From Apricaphanius iberus (lineage: Eukaryota; Chordata; Actinopteri; Cyprinodontiformes; Aphaniidae): a stretch of DNA of 64,000 nucleotides. Shown one piece after another: positions 24,150 to 34,073 of this stretch. The translations under genes were made by a program, and so were the position numbers. Location of the stretch: NCBI GenBank assembly GCA_028564705.1, contig JAPXFQ010000119.1:186001-250000 (forward strand), in the 5' to 3' direction. The first letter of the stretch is position 1. Each line of letters starts with the position of its first letter. A model generated the notes under the pieces. The model was given only the letters and a program-made list of their open reading frames with translations. It had not been told where the DNA came from and did no database searches.

Positions 24150-25090
24150 AATTATATATAAGATATTTTCTCATTTCATTTAGGAAAGCCATTTATTTGG
24201 GTTGGCTCTGATCCAACGAGTTTAGGGCCCAAACCCCCCGCCCCACCCCCACCCCCGACCCACCCATCGCTACGCCCCTGATTCATACCCATGTATTTAA
24301 TATAGTTTAGTGGAAATTATATGACAGACAGAAAATAGTGCAAATTGGGAAGTGGTGAAATGATGTTGTTTTCAACATTTTCTAAAAATAAAAAACTATA
24401 AGGTTGCTGATTAATCCTTTCTCATGTTTTTTAGCCTCATTAACTGGCAGGTTTCTGTTGTAAGTCTTTGGGTGATTACATTTTAGGATTTCAAATAGAT
24501 GTCTTGTAGCCTCTTGCAGGTTTTCTTCCTGTATTTTGTTTAACTCATCTTTTCATAAACTGTGATCAGTTTCCTTATCCCTGCTGGAAAACAGCATTTC
24601 CACACCATGCTCTTTCAAGGGCATCTTTCATTCATAGAGATGTGAAAAGTGATCAGTTTTCAGTTACACACAGTATTGCATTAGGACCAAAATTAGTCGT
24701 TTTGATGTCATCTTACCGGAGCAGCCTCCCTGCCCACATGCCTCCTACTCTTCCTGAGGCTAAAATAACTTCTTATGTTTTTCTTTTAACAATGACTTTG
24801 CATAAAGAGTAGATTTTTAGAGTGTATGACTTAAAGGTGTCCTGTCAGCGAAGTCTCTCACCTGAGCTGTTAATCTCCTGTAGTGTTACCAGTGTCAGTT
24901 GAGGCGGGTCGAGTTTTCCCATGCTTAGTCACCTTCATAGAAGAGCTCTTTATACTTTGTTAATAATGAGAATAAACTTCACACAAAGCAACCGTATTTA
25001 CTGATTAGATCAATTTAGAAGGCAGTTGGTTTCACTAGATTTTATTTGGTGATATCACAGTACAGAGGACTACAAGGAAACACATCACAC

Positions 25091-25122
<32 letters not shown>

Positions 25123-25569
25123 GGGGCGGAAAAAAAAAAGCGAAACCATGTGTAATTTTCCTTCACAATTTTGTGCCACTGCTGGTCTGTTACATAAAAA
25201 TCCCAATAAATTCCACTAAGTTTTGTGGTTCTAATGTTACAAAATGTATGCTCTTTGTATGCTCAGAATACATTTTCTGATGGTTTATTGTTTTCATGCA
25301 CAGTATTTATTAGTTATGCACTCTTTGGCTTTTATATTCCTATCTTTTTCCATAACTTAAACAATCGCTCTGGTCTCCTGGCACAAATCGTGGTATGTGT
25401 CCCTGAGAAATCCTCACTCAGTCACACTGTCTCCTCTTTTTCCACAATTCCCAGAAAATCAAACCAGCCAAAACAATGACTGGCCATTCTTTTACAGTAA
25501 TTTCTATTGGTTTTGGCTTGAGTCCTTTGTTTTGTCAGTGACAGTTCTTTCTGGTAGTAAGAGCTGACA
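24150..25569. other. intergenic, no gene
   Basis: AT-rich sequence without recognisable exons. A GC-rich repeat scrap occurs at 24209-24285 (cgctacgcccctgattc), a phrase typical of fish interspersed repeats. Confidence 0.4.
25102..25126. repeat. poly(G) run of 25
   Basis: Directly seen: nine or more T, then 25 G, then CGG and an A tract. Run length in such tracts is often inexact in assemblies. Confidence 0.9.
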
Positions 25570-25750
25570 GAGAGGGTCATCCCAGGGCACGCTGCATAGC
25601 CCTTTGAGAATACCTGTTGACACTTGTGTGTAATTACTCAGGTTTTTGTCAGTTTTATGCTTTATTTGAAGGCTTGTTAGAGAACACTAGAGAGCAAATG
25701 GCATTATGAAGACCAAGAATACAGCAGACAAGGCCCAGAAGGACATTGTA

Positions 25751-26013
25751 AATGGTAAATGGACTGAACTTATATAGCGCTTTTCTAGTCTTACTGACCT
25801 CTCAAAGCGCTTTACATTGAAGCCACATTAACCCATTCACACTCGCATTCATACACCGACACCCAACATGGCTCGGTAGGACAATGTAGAATTTGGGGGT
25901 TAAGTGCCTTGCCCAGGGGCACATTGACATGTGACTGGAGGAAGCTGGAATCGAACCTACGACCCTCCGATTGCAAGCCAACTACTCTACCACTGAGCCA
26001 CAGTCACCCACAA
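25751..26013 (-). mobile_element. tRNA-derived SINE
   Basis: Read on the minus strand it starts with a tRNA-like head: an A-box-like TGGCTCAGTGGTAGAG and, further on, an exact B-box GGTTCGATTCC. It ends in a body with GCGCTTTGAGAGGTC and a tail reading AGTCCATTTACCATTT. It interrupts a Tc1-like relic. A broken sister copy is at 46398-47407, and a different but related SINE is at 41700-41962. Confidence 0.8.
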
Positions 26014-26035
26014 GTTTGTTGTGGGTGACTGTGGC
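25997..26035. repeat. perfect 17-bp hairpin at SINE head
   Basis: gccacagtcacccacaa (25997-26013) and ttgtgggtgactgtggc (26019-26035) are exact inverse copies around a 5-base loop. The left arm is the SINE head itself, so the right arm is a snap-back copy of it, probably made at integration. Confidence 0.95.
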
Positions 26036-26539
26036 ATAAAAAAAGCATAAAACTGACAAATTGTGAAGAAGTTTAAAGCGGTGACCGTTTATAAAGTAAT
26101 ATCCCTTGCTTTCAGGATGTCATAGAGATGCTGTTCATCTGTCTGGAACTGGAGAGAGTATGGCTTAACTGCAAACCTACGAAGACGTGGCCTCCCATAT
26201 AAACTGATAAATCAGAGAGGCAGACAGGATGAGCACATCCACTTCTAGGTGTGATAATTTAACCTGACCATTGCTGTTAGTCAAGAATGCAGAAAATATG
26301 ACCTTCGTGGCCTGCAAAAATCTGTTACAAGCTATAAGGGATACAGCAAACATGTGGAAGAAGGTTATCTGATCAGCTGGGACAATAATGTCGATTTTAA
26401 GCCAACACGAATAAATCTGTGTAGCTGAAAACCAATGCAACCCGCCCCCTCTGAATAGCACCATTCCCCACTGTGAAACGTGGTGGTGACAGGACCTTCA
26501 GCAGGACAATAAGCAGCCGATTCGGATGTTTTCAATCCC

Positions 26540-26901
26540 TTAAATGGCCGTTATTAGCGGTTAGCACTCCCATTAAATGCCGTCAGACTGCGCCCTCTCT
26601 ACCTACTAATAGGTTATCTAGCATTCTTATCCCTGATAACAGCCAACTGTCTTCACGTGTCAAAAATACTTCGTCAGAGTAACATATTGTAACTGGAGTT
26701 ATCTAACCAATTTTAACCAACCCACAAGTTTTATATCCTAACCTTAAGGTCACAGAAGGACAAATATACTTTCTTTTAAATGCCTAAACCTAACTTGAAG
26801 AGGTTTTAAACACCAAACGGGAAAGTGCGTTTCAGTAGGTAGAGAGGGCACAGTCTGACGGCATTTAATGGGAGTGATAACCGCTAATAACGGCCATTTA
26901 A
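26540..26901. mobile_element. MITE with about 70-bp inverted repeats, possible TTAA duplication
   Basis: Left arm 26537-26607 and right arm 26834-26904 are inverse copies with only about three differences (ends around TTAAATGGCCGTTATTAGCG). TTAA occurs symmetrically at 26540-26543 and 26898-26901, which would fit a piggyBac-type 4-bp duplication, but a longer palindromic CCC/GGG continues outside, so the exact boundary is open. It sits inside the Tc1-like relic. Confidence 0.8.
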
Positions 26902-27232
26902 TGGGCTGATCACAAACGGGTGCAATAAGTCAAAAACATGCAGCCAGAGCAACAATGGAAGCTGATTTTTGTATTTTAATGGCCCAGTCAAAGTCTGAAC
27001 CAAAAATACAGTGAGAATTTGTGGCACAACCGGAAAAATACTGGTTGCAAACTCTCTCTATCTAACCTGCCTAGCTTGAATCAGCTTGCAAACAAAAATA
27101 GGTAAGAATTTCAGTCTCTAAATGTGCACAATGGATTAAAAACAGACCAGGAATTGTAGCAGGGAGTTGAAAAAAAAGTTTCTTCAATGTATGGAGTGGC
27201 TTAATATATAATTAAAATAAAGTTTCCAAGAA

Positions 27233-27250
27233 GGGTTAGGGTTAGGGTTG
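27233..27250. repeat. short interstitial telomere-like repeat
   Basis: gggttagggttagggttg gives just under three units of the vertebrate telomere repeat. Another two-unit trace is at 1738-1750. Confidence 0.8.
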
Positions 27251-27739
27251 TTGGCCTCTTGCCAGGATTTATGTTTTCCTGTATCATGATCGCTATGTAA
27301 CATTTTAAATAAATTTGATTTAATCCAAAGACATTATCGCTTGATCGTCGAAGCAACAAGCAGACAAAACGGAATTTGTAGCACGTCATAGTGGGAAGGA
27401 AATCCTTCGTCTTGCTCCTGCAGTGTGAACTTTAGTCCACGAGATGTCAGTATTCACAAAAGGACAACCGGGGGACAACATAAACCCTTGTTGTTTAAAT
27501 GACCTGACTGTCTGCCCTCTTTTTGTCTTTCAGTTCAATTATTATTTTATGAAAATAGTAGTAAAAAGTAGTGGAGAGAAATTATGGTAATTCAGAAATG
27601 ATTAAGATTAGATCTAATGTAAATTCGCGGGGTCATCCAGTGGTAAAGGATTAATCATATACAAGTAGACAACACACACCAATATTAGTCAGGAGCAAAT
27701 CAAACGAAAAATAGGTAGACTAATAACATAATTTAGGCT

Positions 27740-28249
27740 TGTGGTGCCTTTTATTAAAGCTTTAACCCCGGATTCTAGAGCTCTAGAGGGGGGAGACACG
27801 AAATGGCTTTTATGCAAATCAGCCCGTTCAGCGTGTTTTCATTGGAGAGCAGCGCGGAGGTGTAGCCTGGAAGGCGTGACTTCGTGTCAGTTCAGCTTTA
27901 TGAAGAAAGTGCGCTTCTCCTGAACACATAGAGGTGCGTCCGGTGTTTCAGGAGTCATCCCAACTCTCAGATTGTGGTTCCTTCACCCGAGCAAGAAGCG
28001 CGGTGAAGACCCTCTGCTTCGTGTAGGTTCAGAAGGTGGGGAAGAGACTCTTGTTTTTTTGGCAAATCTGTGGCTTTAAAAAAATATATTTTTGACCCGA
28101 GTTTTTAAAGTTTGGAAGTACTTTCCCTGATTCTTTAGCAAGTTAGCCCTTTTTCTCTGACTGTATGACATATATGTGGCCGTTTGGAGCTGTGTGACGA
28201 GGCCACCTTGCCCTTTCACCTACTCACTCAGGGCTGCAGAATCTCCCTC
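27740..28249 (+). promoter_or_regulatory. mafb promoter and 5'UTR
   Basis: GC content rises from about 27760 in the DNA leading to the mafb start. I see an exact octamer ATGCAAAT at 27812-27819 and an inverted CCAAT (ATTGG, 27841-27845) about 20 bases further, a spacing fit for a promoter. A start site near 27890-27960 is plausible, giving a 5'UTR of some 300 bases. No TATA box is clear. Site calls are by sequence only. Confidence 0.5.
28165..28197 (+). other. upstream ORF of 10 codons ahead of mafb
   Basis: ATG at 28165 opens a short frame ([10 protein letters not shown], then TGA at 28195-28197), ending 52 bases before the mafb ATG, in a different frame. Such uORFs can lower or tune translation of the main frame. 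Whether ribosomes use it is unknown. Confidence 0.5.
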
Positions 28250-29194
28250 ATGGATTTCGCCAACGACTTTGACTTTATGAAGTTCGGCGTCAAGAAAGAG
28301 ACCATGCAAAGTCTGGATCGCTCCTTCGTCGGGCCGTGCGGCCAGCTGCAGAGGCCGGACTCTGTCTCCTCCACCCCCGGCAGCACACCTTGCAACTCGG
28401 TGCCCTCGTCGCCAAACGTCAACCCAAACGAGCAGAGAAACAACCCAGGGAGCGACCAGTTCTGGATACCCAACAACAACGGGGGGTACCCTCATCAGAT
28501 GTACCCCCAAGCCTTTGGTCTGACGCCTGAGGACGCGATGGAGGCCCTAATAGGGGCCACGACGCAACAGGGACACCCGAATGCGCCCCACGGCCACCAC
28601 CCCCAGTCCTACCAGCCTGATTACGAAGGGTACGGGCATCTGAGCGACCCCGTCCAGCACTACCCGGGCCTACCGGGTCACCCCGACATGCAGAGCATCC
28701 CCAGCAGCCACTGCCAAGACCCCTATCTGAAAGACGAATTGGGGAGCGAGTCCCCGGAGTCGCCGGAGGCCCAGGTTCTCGGTGGGCATCACCAACTCCA
28801 GCAGCCGCAGCACAGCCGCCACGACAGGCGATCCAACGCGGAGATGCACTTCTCGGACGAGCAGCTCGTCTCCATGTCCGTCAGGGAGCTCAACCGGCTC
28901 CTCAGGGGTCTGAGCAAGGAGGAGGTGATGCGTCTGAAGCAGAAGCGCCGAACCCTGAAGAACAGGGGCTACGCGCAGTCGTGCCGCTTCAAGCGCGTCC
29001 AGCAGAAGCACATCCTGGAGCACGAAAAGACGAGCCTGGTGACCCAGGTGGAGCAGCTGAAGCACGAACTGAACAGGCTGGTTCGGGAGAGGGACGCATA
29101 CAAACTTAAATGCGAGAAACTGTCCGGTGCGAACTGCTACCACGAAACTGGGTCCACCAGTGACAACCCTTCCTCACCAGAGTATTTAATGTGA
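28250..29194 (+). CDS. mafbb: large Maf bZIP transcription factor, MafB type (intronless)
   Basis: One 314-residue exon, human MAFB being 323. MafB binds Maf recognition elements as a dimer and directs hindbrain, macrophage, lens, and kidney fates. Seen: acidic start [17 protein letters not shown] (its VKKE fits a SUMO site), a Ser/Thr-Pro cluster ([18 protein letters not shown]) matching the GSK3 sites of large Mafs, [12 protein letters not shown], a His/Pro/Gln-rich middle, then the extended homology region ([20 protein letters not shown]), basic region ([20 protein letters not shown]), and leucine zipper; it ends [14 protein letters not shown]. Start choice: the only ATG before the conserved block is 28250, and the frame upstream meets a TGA at 28166 with no ATG between, so the 15-20 residues that usually precede MEYVNDFD are absent. 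Long Gly/His runs of other Mafs are missing. MafB is favoured over c-Maf and MafA by the zipper end (KLKCEKL), tail and BCL2L1/ADNP neighbours; the second-copy symbol mafbb is my inference. Confidence 0.88.
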   Translation: MDFANDFDFMKFGVKKETMQSLDRSFVGPCGQLQRPDSVSSTPGSTPCNSVPSSPNVNPNEQRNNPGSDQFWIPNNNGGYPHQMYPQAFGLTPEDAMEALIGATTQQGHPNAPHGHHPQSYQPDYEGYGHLSDPVQHYPGLPGHPDMQSIPSSHCQDPYLKDELGSESPESPEAQVLGGHHQLQQPQHSRHDRRSNAEMHFSDEQLVSMSVRELNRLLRGLSKEEVMRLKQKRRTLKNRGYAQSCRFKRVQQKHILEHEKTSLVTQVEQLKHELNRLVRERDAYKLKCEKLSGANCYHETGSTSDNPSSPEYLM

Positions 29195-29690
29195 GTTAGC
29201 GCTTCTTCTACGGAGCCATTTAAATCATCCCCATCACTAAAAGCAATGACTGAAATATTAGCGAAAGAACAACCAGAATGGGGGACTGCAGTGATACATG
29301 CATGCTGGTCATGTATGAGATGTCTTTATTTTATACTGCCATAGCGTATCTGTATTTTATCTGAATGGAAATACTTGAAATCAGATTTACTTTTATTAGC
29401 ATCCATGTAATCATTTAGTTAATGGTTAATTTTTAGTGAGGTGATTTTTTTTTTTCTTCCTCTCTCTGCTTTTCTTTTTATTGCTCAAATCATGGTTTGT
29501 GTTTATGCTTTCTGAGGAAATGAATTATGCTTCAAAGTCATACTCTTTGTGAATTGGATTCTGCTGGACAGTATCAGCCTTTCCTAAAATGATATAATTA
29601 TACAAAATAAATATATATGTAGTTTTTTCATCTAATATTTGTTTTTTTTTTTCTTCATTTGTTTCAGATCAATAAACCTAATCTGACAGC
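29195..29690 (+). terminator. mafb 3'UTR with two poly(A) signals
   Basis: AATAAA hexamers occur at 29606-29611 and 29671-29676 in AT-rich DNA downstream of the stop. A GTGAGT word overlaps the stop codon (29190s) and could act as a donor; c-Maf genes are known to make a spliced long form, but no receiving exon is evident here. Confidence 0.5.
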
Positions 29691-29818
29691 TTTAAATTGA
29701 GTCTTATCTGCAGACAAATTATTTTCCTGCTATGAATTGTAGTTACTGTGTAATATTTTCACATTTTTTTAAAGGACATTCTTCCTCGTTTTTGTCATCT
29801 TATCAAATTAGTTCGTCA

Positions 29819-30669
29819 TAGAGATGCACCGATAAGTTTTTCCTGGCCGATACCAATTTCTAGTCTTCCTTTAATGCCTGACCTGTCAATATTCTGGTCT
29901 TTGATGTCGTTACGATACTGTTGAATCTAACAGAAAATTTAGGAAGGACAAGTTTTATTCAACTCAAACCAAGGTGCTGTTGGTCGATGTGTTTATGAAT
30001 CCACAATAACTTAGTCTTTAGTCTCAATGCATTAAGGGAGGGAGTCCCAATTTTTGGGTTAGAACTGTTGATTTTTAATAATTCTTATTAATAATTCTCT
30101 CCAAAGAATGTCATTAAAAAGTGTGCTGAAGCTCTTATTGAAAGTGGTATTAGTTTTGAATCCTGCAAAACAAAAATGAAGAAGTCGCGAGATTAGCCGA
30201 GGTTTATCCCAGAGTTTGTCCCTAACATTTATCCGATTCTGAATAAAATTACAACAGCTCATCAGATAACATGTTTTTAACTGATGCCTTGACAGACCAA
30301 AACCTGGTGGAAGTTTTTAGCTTTGGTGGAACAAAACTTCCAGTTAGAGATTTGTGTGTTTTTTTTTTTTTGATATGGATTTCAAAACTTAAGACAGAAG
30401 AAGAAAAAACGATCAGATTTGAATCCAAATGATTGTCTCCATTCATGCTTCAAAGCGTTATGAAAGCATTCTTTTTTTTTTTTTAATCTCCCATAGAAAA
30501 CATGGTGTTGATTGATGCGTTTATGGACTGAAAAGTAGGTTAAGTTTGAGCTCTGCTGTCTTCAAGTATGAGAATTAAAAAACAGATTTTCTGTGTTTTA
30601 GCAACCGTTCACTGAACCCAGTTGATCGGCTCTTTTCAAGCTCTAGCCGATTGATCAGTGCATGTCTGG
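29819..30669. mobile_element. decayed TAGGGATGCAC-family element
   Basis: Left end TAGAGATGCACCGATAAG and right end gattgatcagtgcatgtctg are inverse relatives of the family termini. The roughly 0.85-kb interior has no coding frame. No target duplication is visible. Confidence 0.55.
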
Positions 30670-32569
30670 GTAATATTAATAGAATGTTGTCAAACACTTT
30701 GTATCGTTAATAAATACAATATCAAATTTGACTAAAGCAACAAAACAAAAAAAGCCAGCCAGCCTAATTTCTGTACATACTGTATGAATAAGCTTGCAAT
30801 AGGAAAATGCAGCATGCACGTAAAAGTGAAAAGGAAACAGATGTGTGCAGGCTCAGACGTTGCTTCCTCAATATTTTTCTGCTGTAAAATAATTCTTACA
30901 ATGAAACGCACCTCTTAGTTGTGCTTTAAGTTTTTATTGTTGAGCTAGAGGGGCTAGAGGAACGTCTAGTGTTGTGTATTATCAGTTTTTTTAGGCGGTG
31001 AATGGTCATTCCCTGACCTTTGGCCTCTGTGGAGTGCTGCTTCCTGTGGGACCCCGGCCTGTTAAGGCGCAGCGGGGTATCTGGCAGGGGGCTGTGGGGC
31101 ACAGATAAAATGGAGTGGAAATCAGGCTTCCCCTCTGTTCTCTTCCTCAGACAAACACATCACCTCTGCATTCATTAACAGAGGAATAGAGAAACAGCCA
31201 CCCCAGCACACTGAGCAGCTTGGCTACGAAAGGAATTTTCTCACTCGCCTACGTTTTTCTTGTTGTTTTTTTTAGGTGTGTGTGTATGTGTGTGAAAACC
31301 TAACAGCAAAGTTCCGGACTGCAGATCATTCCCAGTTCAACACTACAATAATATTTGGATGACCGCAATAGTACCAAGGCCGTGGTGATAATGGTAGATA
31401 AGTGGTCACATTGTAAAAGGGAGTTTATAACCTCCGCTCTGAGAATCTTAGAGAGTGTTTTGCTGTCACAGGAGACTTTGTAACTCCTCTCCGTTCAGCT
31501 CCAGTGGGAGCTGAACTGGGGCAGGTGGTTTGGTTAGCAGGATTTCTCTCCAAGCCTGGAAGCCGGGTTCTGTTTCCGTGCGTGGCCCTCCCCTCGACGG
31601 TGCTGACCTTGCCTCTCTTTTCAGGGTAAAAGAAGCTCTGAGCTAGCGGAGAAGCTGCCGAAGCGTTTTCCTTCTGAAAAACAGGCCTGATCCTTAAAGG
31701 TCTGCGTGCTGCTCTGGGACCGTGTTTACGTGCTAGGAGACAACTAGAGAACTGTTACTTTCTTTATCCTGATGTGACTAGAACACGTCTGTTGTATTCA
31801 GCGATAGACATCTGCTGCCTGTCTGTTTTGAATGTATTCGCCACCAGAAAAAATGTATTTATCGCCAGTAAAAATGATCATGTGGCTGTTCGTCAAAAGG
31901 GCACAACTTATTTTTTTTCCATTCATTCATAAATTACTCTGACTATGTTAAATGATTATTGTTTTTCTTAATCTGTTAAATTTAGATGTAAAGCTTAAAA
32001 CTGAAAGTTAGGGTTTGCCCCTACAAAAGTCCAGATTTCTCGTTTGGATGTAGATAAAATTTCCAAAATAAATTACAATACTCATTTGCAAGCGTATCTG
32101 CACAAAGTCACATATTCGGCACATCTCTGCGGTTTTCTGACCATGGCGCTTCCCCGGCTGCTTGCGCACTCAAATGCAATCACATGGTCCTTTCTAAGGA
32201 ACAGTGGAATAATACTGTAGAAGTGTTGGCGAGGAGAGCGGTTTTGTGGCGCTGTGTGACAGTTTGCCATTGCAGAAACGATTAGCCAGCTCTTTTTCTC
32301 TCACACGTGATAGGCTGGTGGGCCCTGATGTGGGAGCCTCACTCTCTTCCCCCTCCCGTCCCCTCCCCTCCGCGCCCTCCATCCCTCCCTCCCTCGCTGC
32401 CACCAACACCCCGAGCCCACAGCGCCTGAGGCTGGCTACTGAGTCAGCAGGAGGGATAGGTGTCTGCACGGCTGTGGCATCGGAACGAGGGAAAGGCGAC
32501 TAGAGAGCAGGGAAAATGATGCAGAATAAACAAGATTCTGCAGGAGAATGAGACAAAGAGCGCTTTTTC
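30670..32569. other. mafb downstream flank with candidate regulatory DNA
   Basis: No exon is recognised. 30960-31240 and 31430-31720 are single-copy, GC-balanced blocks, and 32290-32510 is GC-rich with a pyrimidine-rich tract (32340-32400). A strong Maf site lies in the last block. This is the kind of DNA in which mafb enhancers would be sought; function is inferred from position. Confidence 0.35.
32437..32449. promoter_or_regulatory. Maf recognition element (12 of 13 match)
   Basis: tactgagtcagca matches the TRE-type MARE TGCTGAGTCAGCA at all but one base. It lies 3.2 kb downstream of the mafb stop in a GC-rich single-copy block, fitting an autoregulatory site, though AP-1 or NRF2/small-Maf dimers could bind it as well. 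Confidence 0.6.
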
Positions 32570-34073
32570 AAAAGTCGTCATAACCCTTTAACTTTTTTCA
32601 CATTGTCCTAATAAACAAACCTAGCTGTAATGTATTTCACAGGGATGTACTCTGATTGTTAGGGATGCACAGATATCAGTACTGATATTGGGCCGATATC
32701 TTTCTAATGTATTCGCACTAGATTAAGTTAATCGAGACCACGAGCCGATGCTTAAAATGAGGACACTGCAATAATTTCACAAAACATTATTTTTCACTCT
32801 AAATATTAGTTTTATGGTTATTTCTATTAATATTTATTTTTAATTCGCCATCATTTGTTGTAACAAACAGAGAAGAAAATTCCAACTAATCGCATTTTTG
32901 TGCGTGGTAGAAGTATCAGCATTGGTACTCGGGATTGGTAAGTACTCAGATCCAAGTTTCGGTATCCTATCTGTTTGAAAAAAAAGTGGTATCCATGCAT
33001 CCCTACTGATTGTCCAAGATAATGAGGCACATAATTGTAAAGTAAAAAAAAAAAAAAGCAATGTAGAAATCTTTTCGCAGTAAAAAATGTGAAAAGTGCC
33101 ATTCTGAAACATGTATTTTACTTCTGTTTGTAGTCTTGCTGGAAGCTTAAACTTTGCCCCAGTCTCATTTTTTGCCGCCTCTGGCAGGTTTTCTTCCATA
33201 TTTACCTTGTGTCAAGCTCCAGGAAATTTCCAGTCCACTCTAACCAGCATCCCGGTCCCTGATGGAGAAAACCGTCCTCCTAGTGCGATGCTACCATGAC
33301 CTTGTTTTACACGGCGATGGTGTGTTTAGCTTGATTTTAAATATTAGATTTCTGTCACTCACAACTTTTGCATGTAGGCCAGAACTTGTAATTTTAGTCT
33401 AATCTGACCAGAGTACCTTACATAGTTTGTGGGAAACTTTAAACTTGACTTATTATGGCTTTATTTTCGCCACTCCTCAAAAAAGGCTCGATGTAGTAGT
33501 AGTCAGTTTGCCCAGCTGAGCTGGGGAGCTCTCCAGCTTCTCCAGAATAGCCATGAGCCTTGTTGCTGCTTCTCTGATTAATGCTGCCCCGCTGGTTAAG
33601 TTCAAAGGCCATGCATTGGTATGGTAGAAGTTATAAATGGATTTAACAGAGTTCTGTGAGATGTGCAAAGCTTGGTATATTTCTTGACCTGACCTGTCTG
33701 CTGTGTTCCTATAACCTTCATGATGTTTGTTCACTGATGTTCACTAAGAAACCTCTGAGGCCTTCAAAGGATGTCTGGATTTATGCTGATATTAAATTAC
33801 ACAGAGACAGGCTCTAATCTACTAATTATGTGAATTCTAAAGATGACTGTTTCTTTGATTTTATTTAAGAGTATTCGAGTAAAGGAGGCAAAAAAACCCT
33901 AACAAATTTGATGTATTATTTGGAAATCATGCATTATTTTCTTCTGTTACACAATTAAATATTAGTTTCAGTGGTCTGGTGGGAAAAAAATCCCAGTAAA
34001 ATATATTAAAGTTTGAGGTTGCAAAATGTAAAAAAAAACATTCAAGATGCATCAATACTTTTTCAAAGCACTG
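32570..34073 (-). mobile_element. Tc1-like transposon relic hosting a MITE
   Basis: The left arm (aactttttcacattgtccta) at 32590 resumes after the MITE with ggcacataattgtaaagtaa at 33027, and the right end reads aatactttttcaaagcactg, finishing at 34073. On the minus strand, 33477-33734 gives a degenerate Tc1 helix-turn-helix region (ALHISQNSVKSIYNFYH; ALIREAATRLMAILEKLESS). No full frame remains. Confidence 0.7.
32660..33005. mobile_element. hAT-type MITE with perfect 8-bp target duplication
   Basis: The 346-bp element begins TAGGGATGCACAGATATCAG and ends in the inverse TAGGGATGCATGGATACCAC. It is flanked by exact copies of ctgattgt at 32652-32659 and 33006-33013. An 8-bp duplication is diagnostic of hAT-superfamily insertion, and this copy therefore types the whole family in the window. 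Confidence 0.92.

Larger units (their letters stand above)
25570..27150 (+). mobile_element. Tc1-like transposon relic (plus orientation), hosting two inserts
   Basis: Plus-strand DNA follows the order of the fish Tc1-like element: gaagaccaagaatacagcag before 25750, then after a SINE, gaagtttaaagcggtgacc, tatggcttaactgcaaacct, acatgtggaagaaggttatc, cactgtgaaacgtggtggtg, and, after a second insert, agccagagcaacaatggaag, ggcccagtcaaagtctgaac and aatttcagtctctaaatgtg. No long frame survives. Ends are approximate. Confidence 0.75.

Noticed and set aside
25930..26004. possible tRNA gene on the minus strand
   Set aside because: A- and B-box words are present, but the cloverleaf is not complete and the sequence continues into a SINE body; a second broken copy confirms it as a repeat.
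26530..26910. possible CRISPR-like or palindromic origin from the repeated CCCATTAAATG words
   Set aside because: The pattern is one pair of inverted arms with internal copies, as in a MITE; no regular spacing and the host is a fish.
28670..29143. 157-residue minus-strand frame in mafb
   Set aside because: Antisense shadow of the bZIP exon; no domain.
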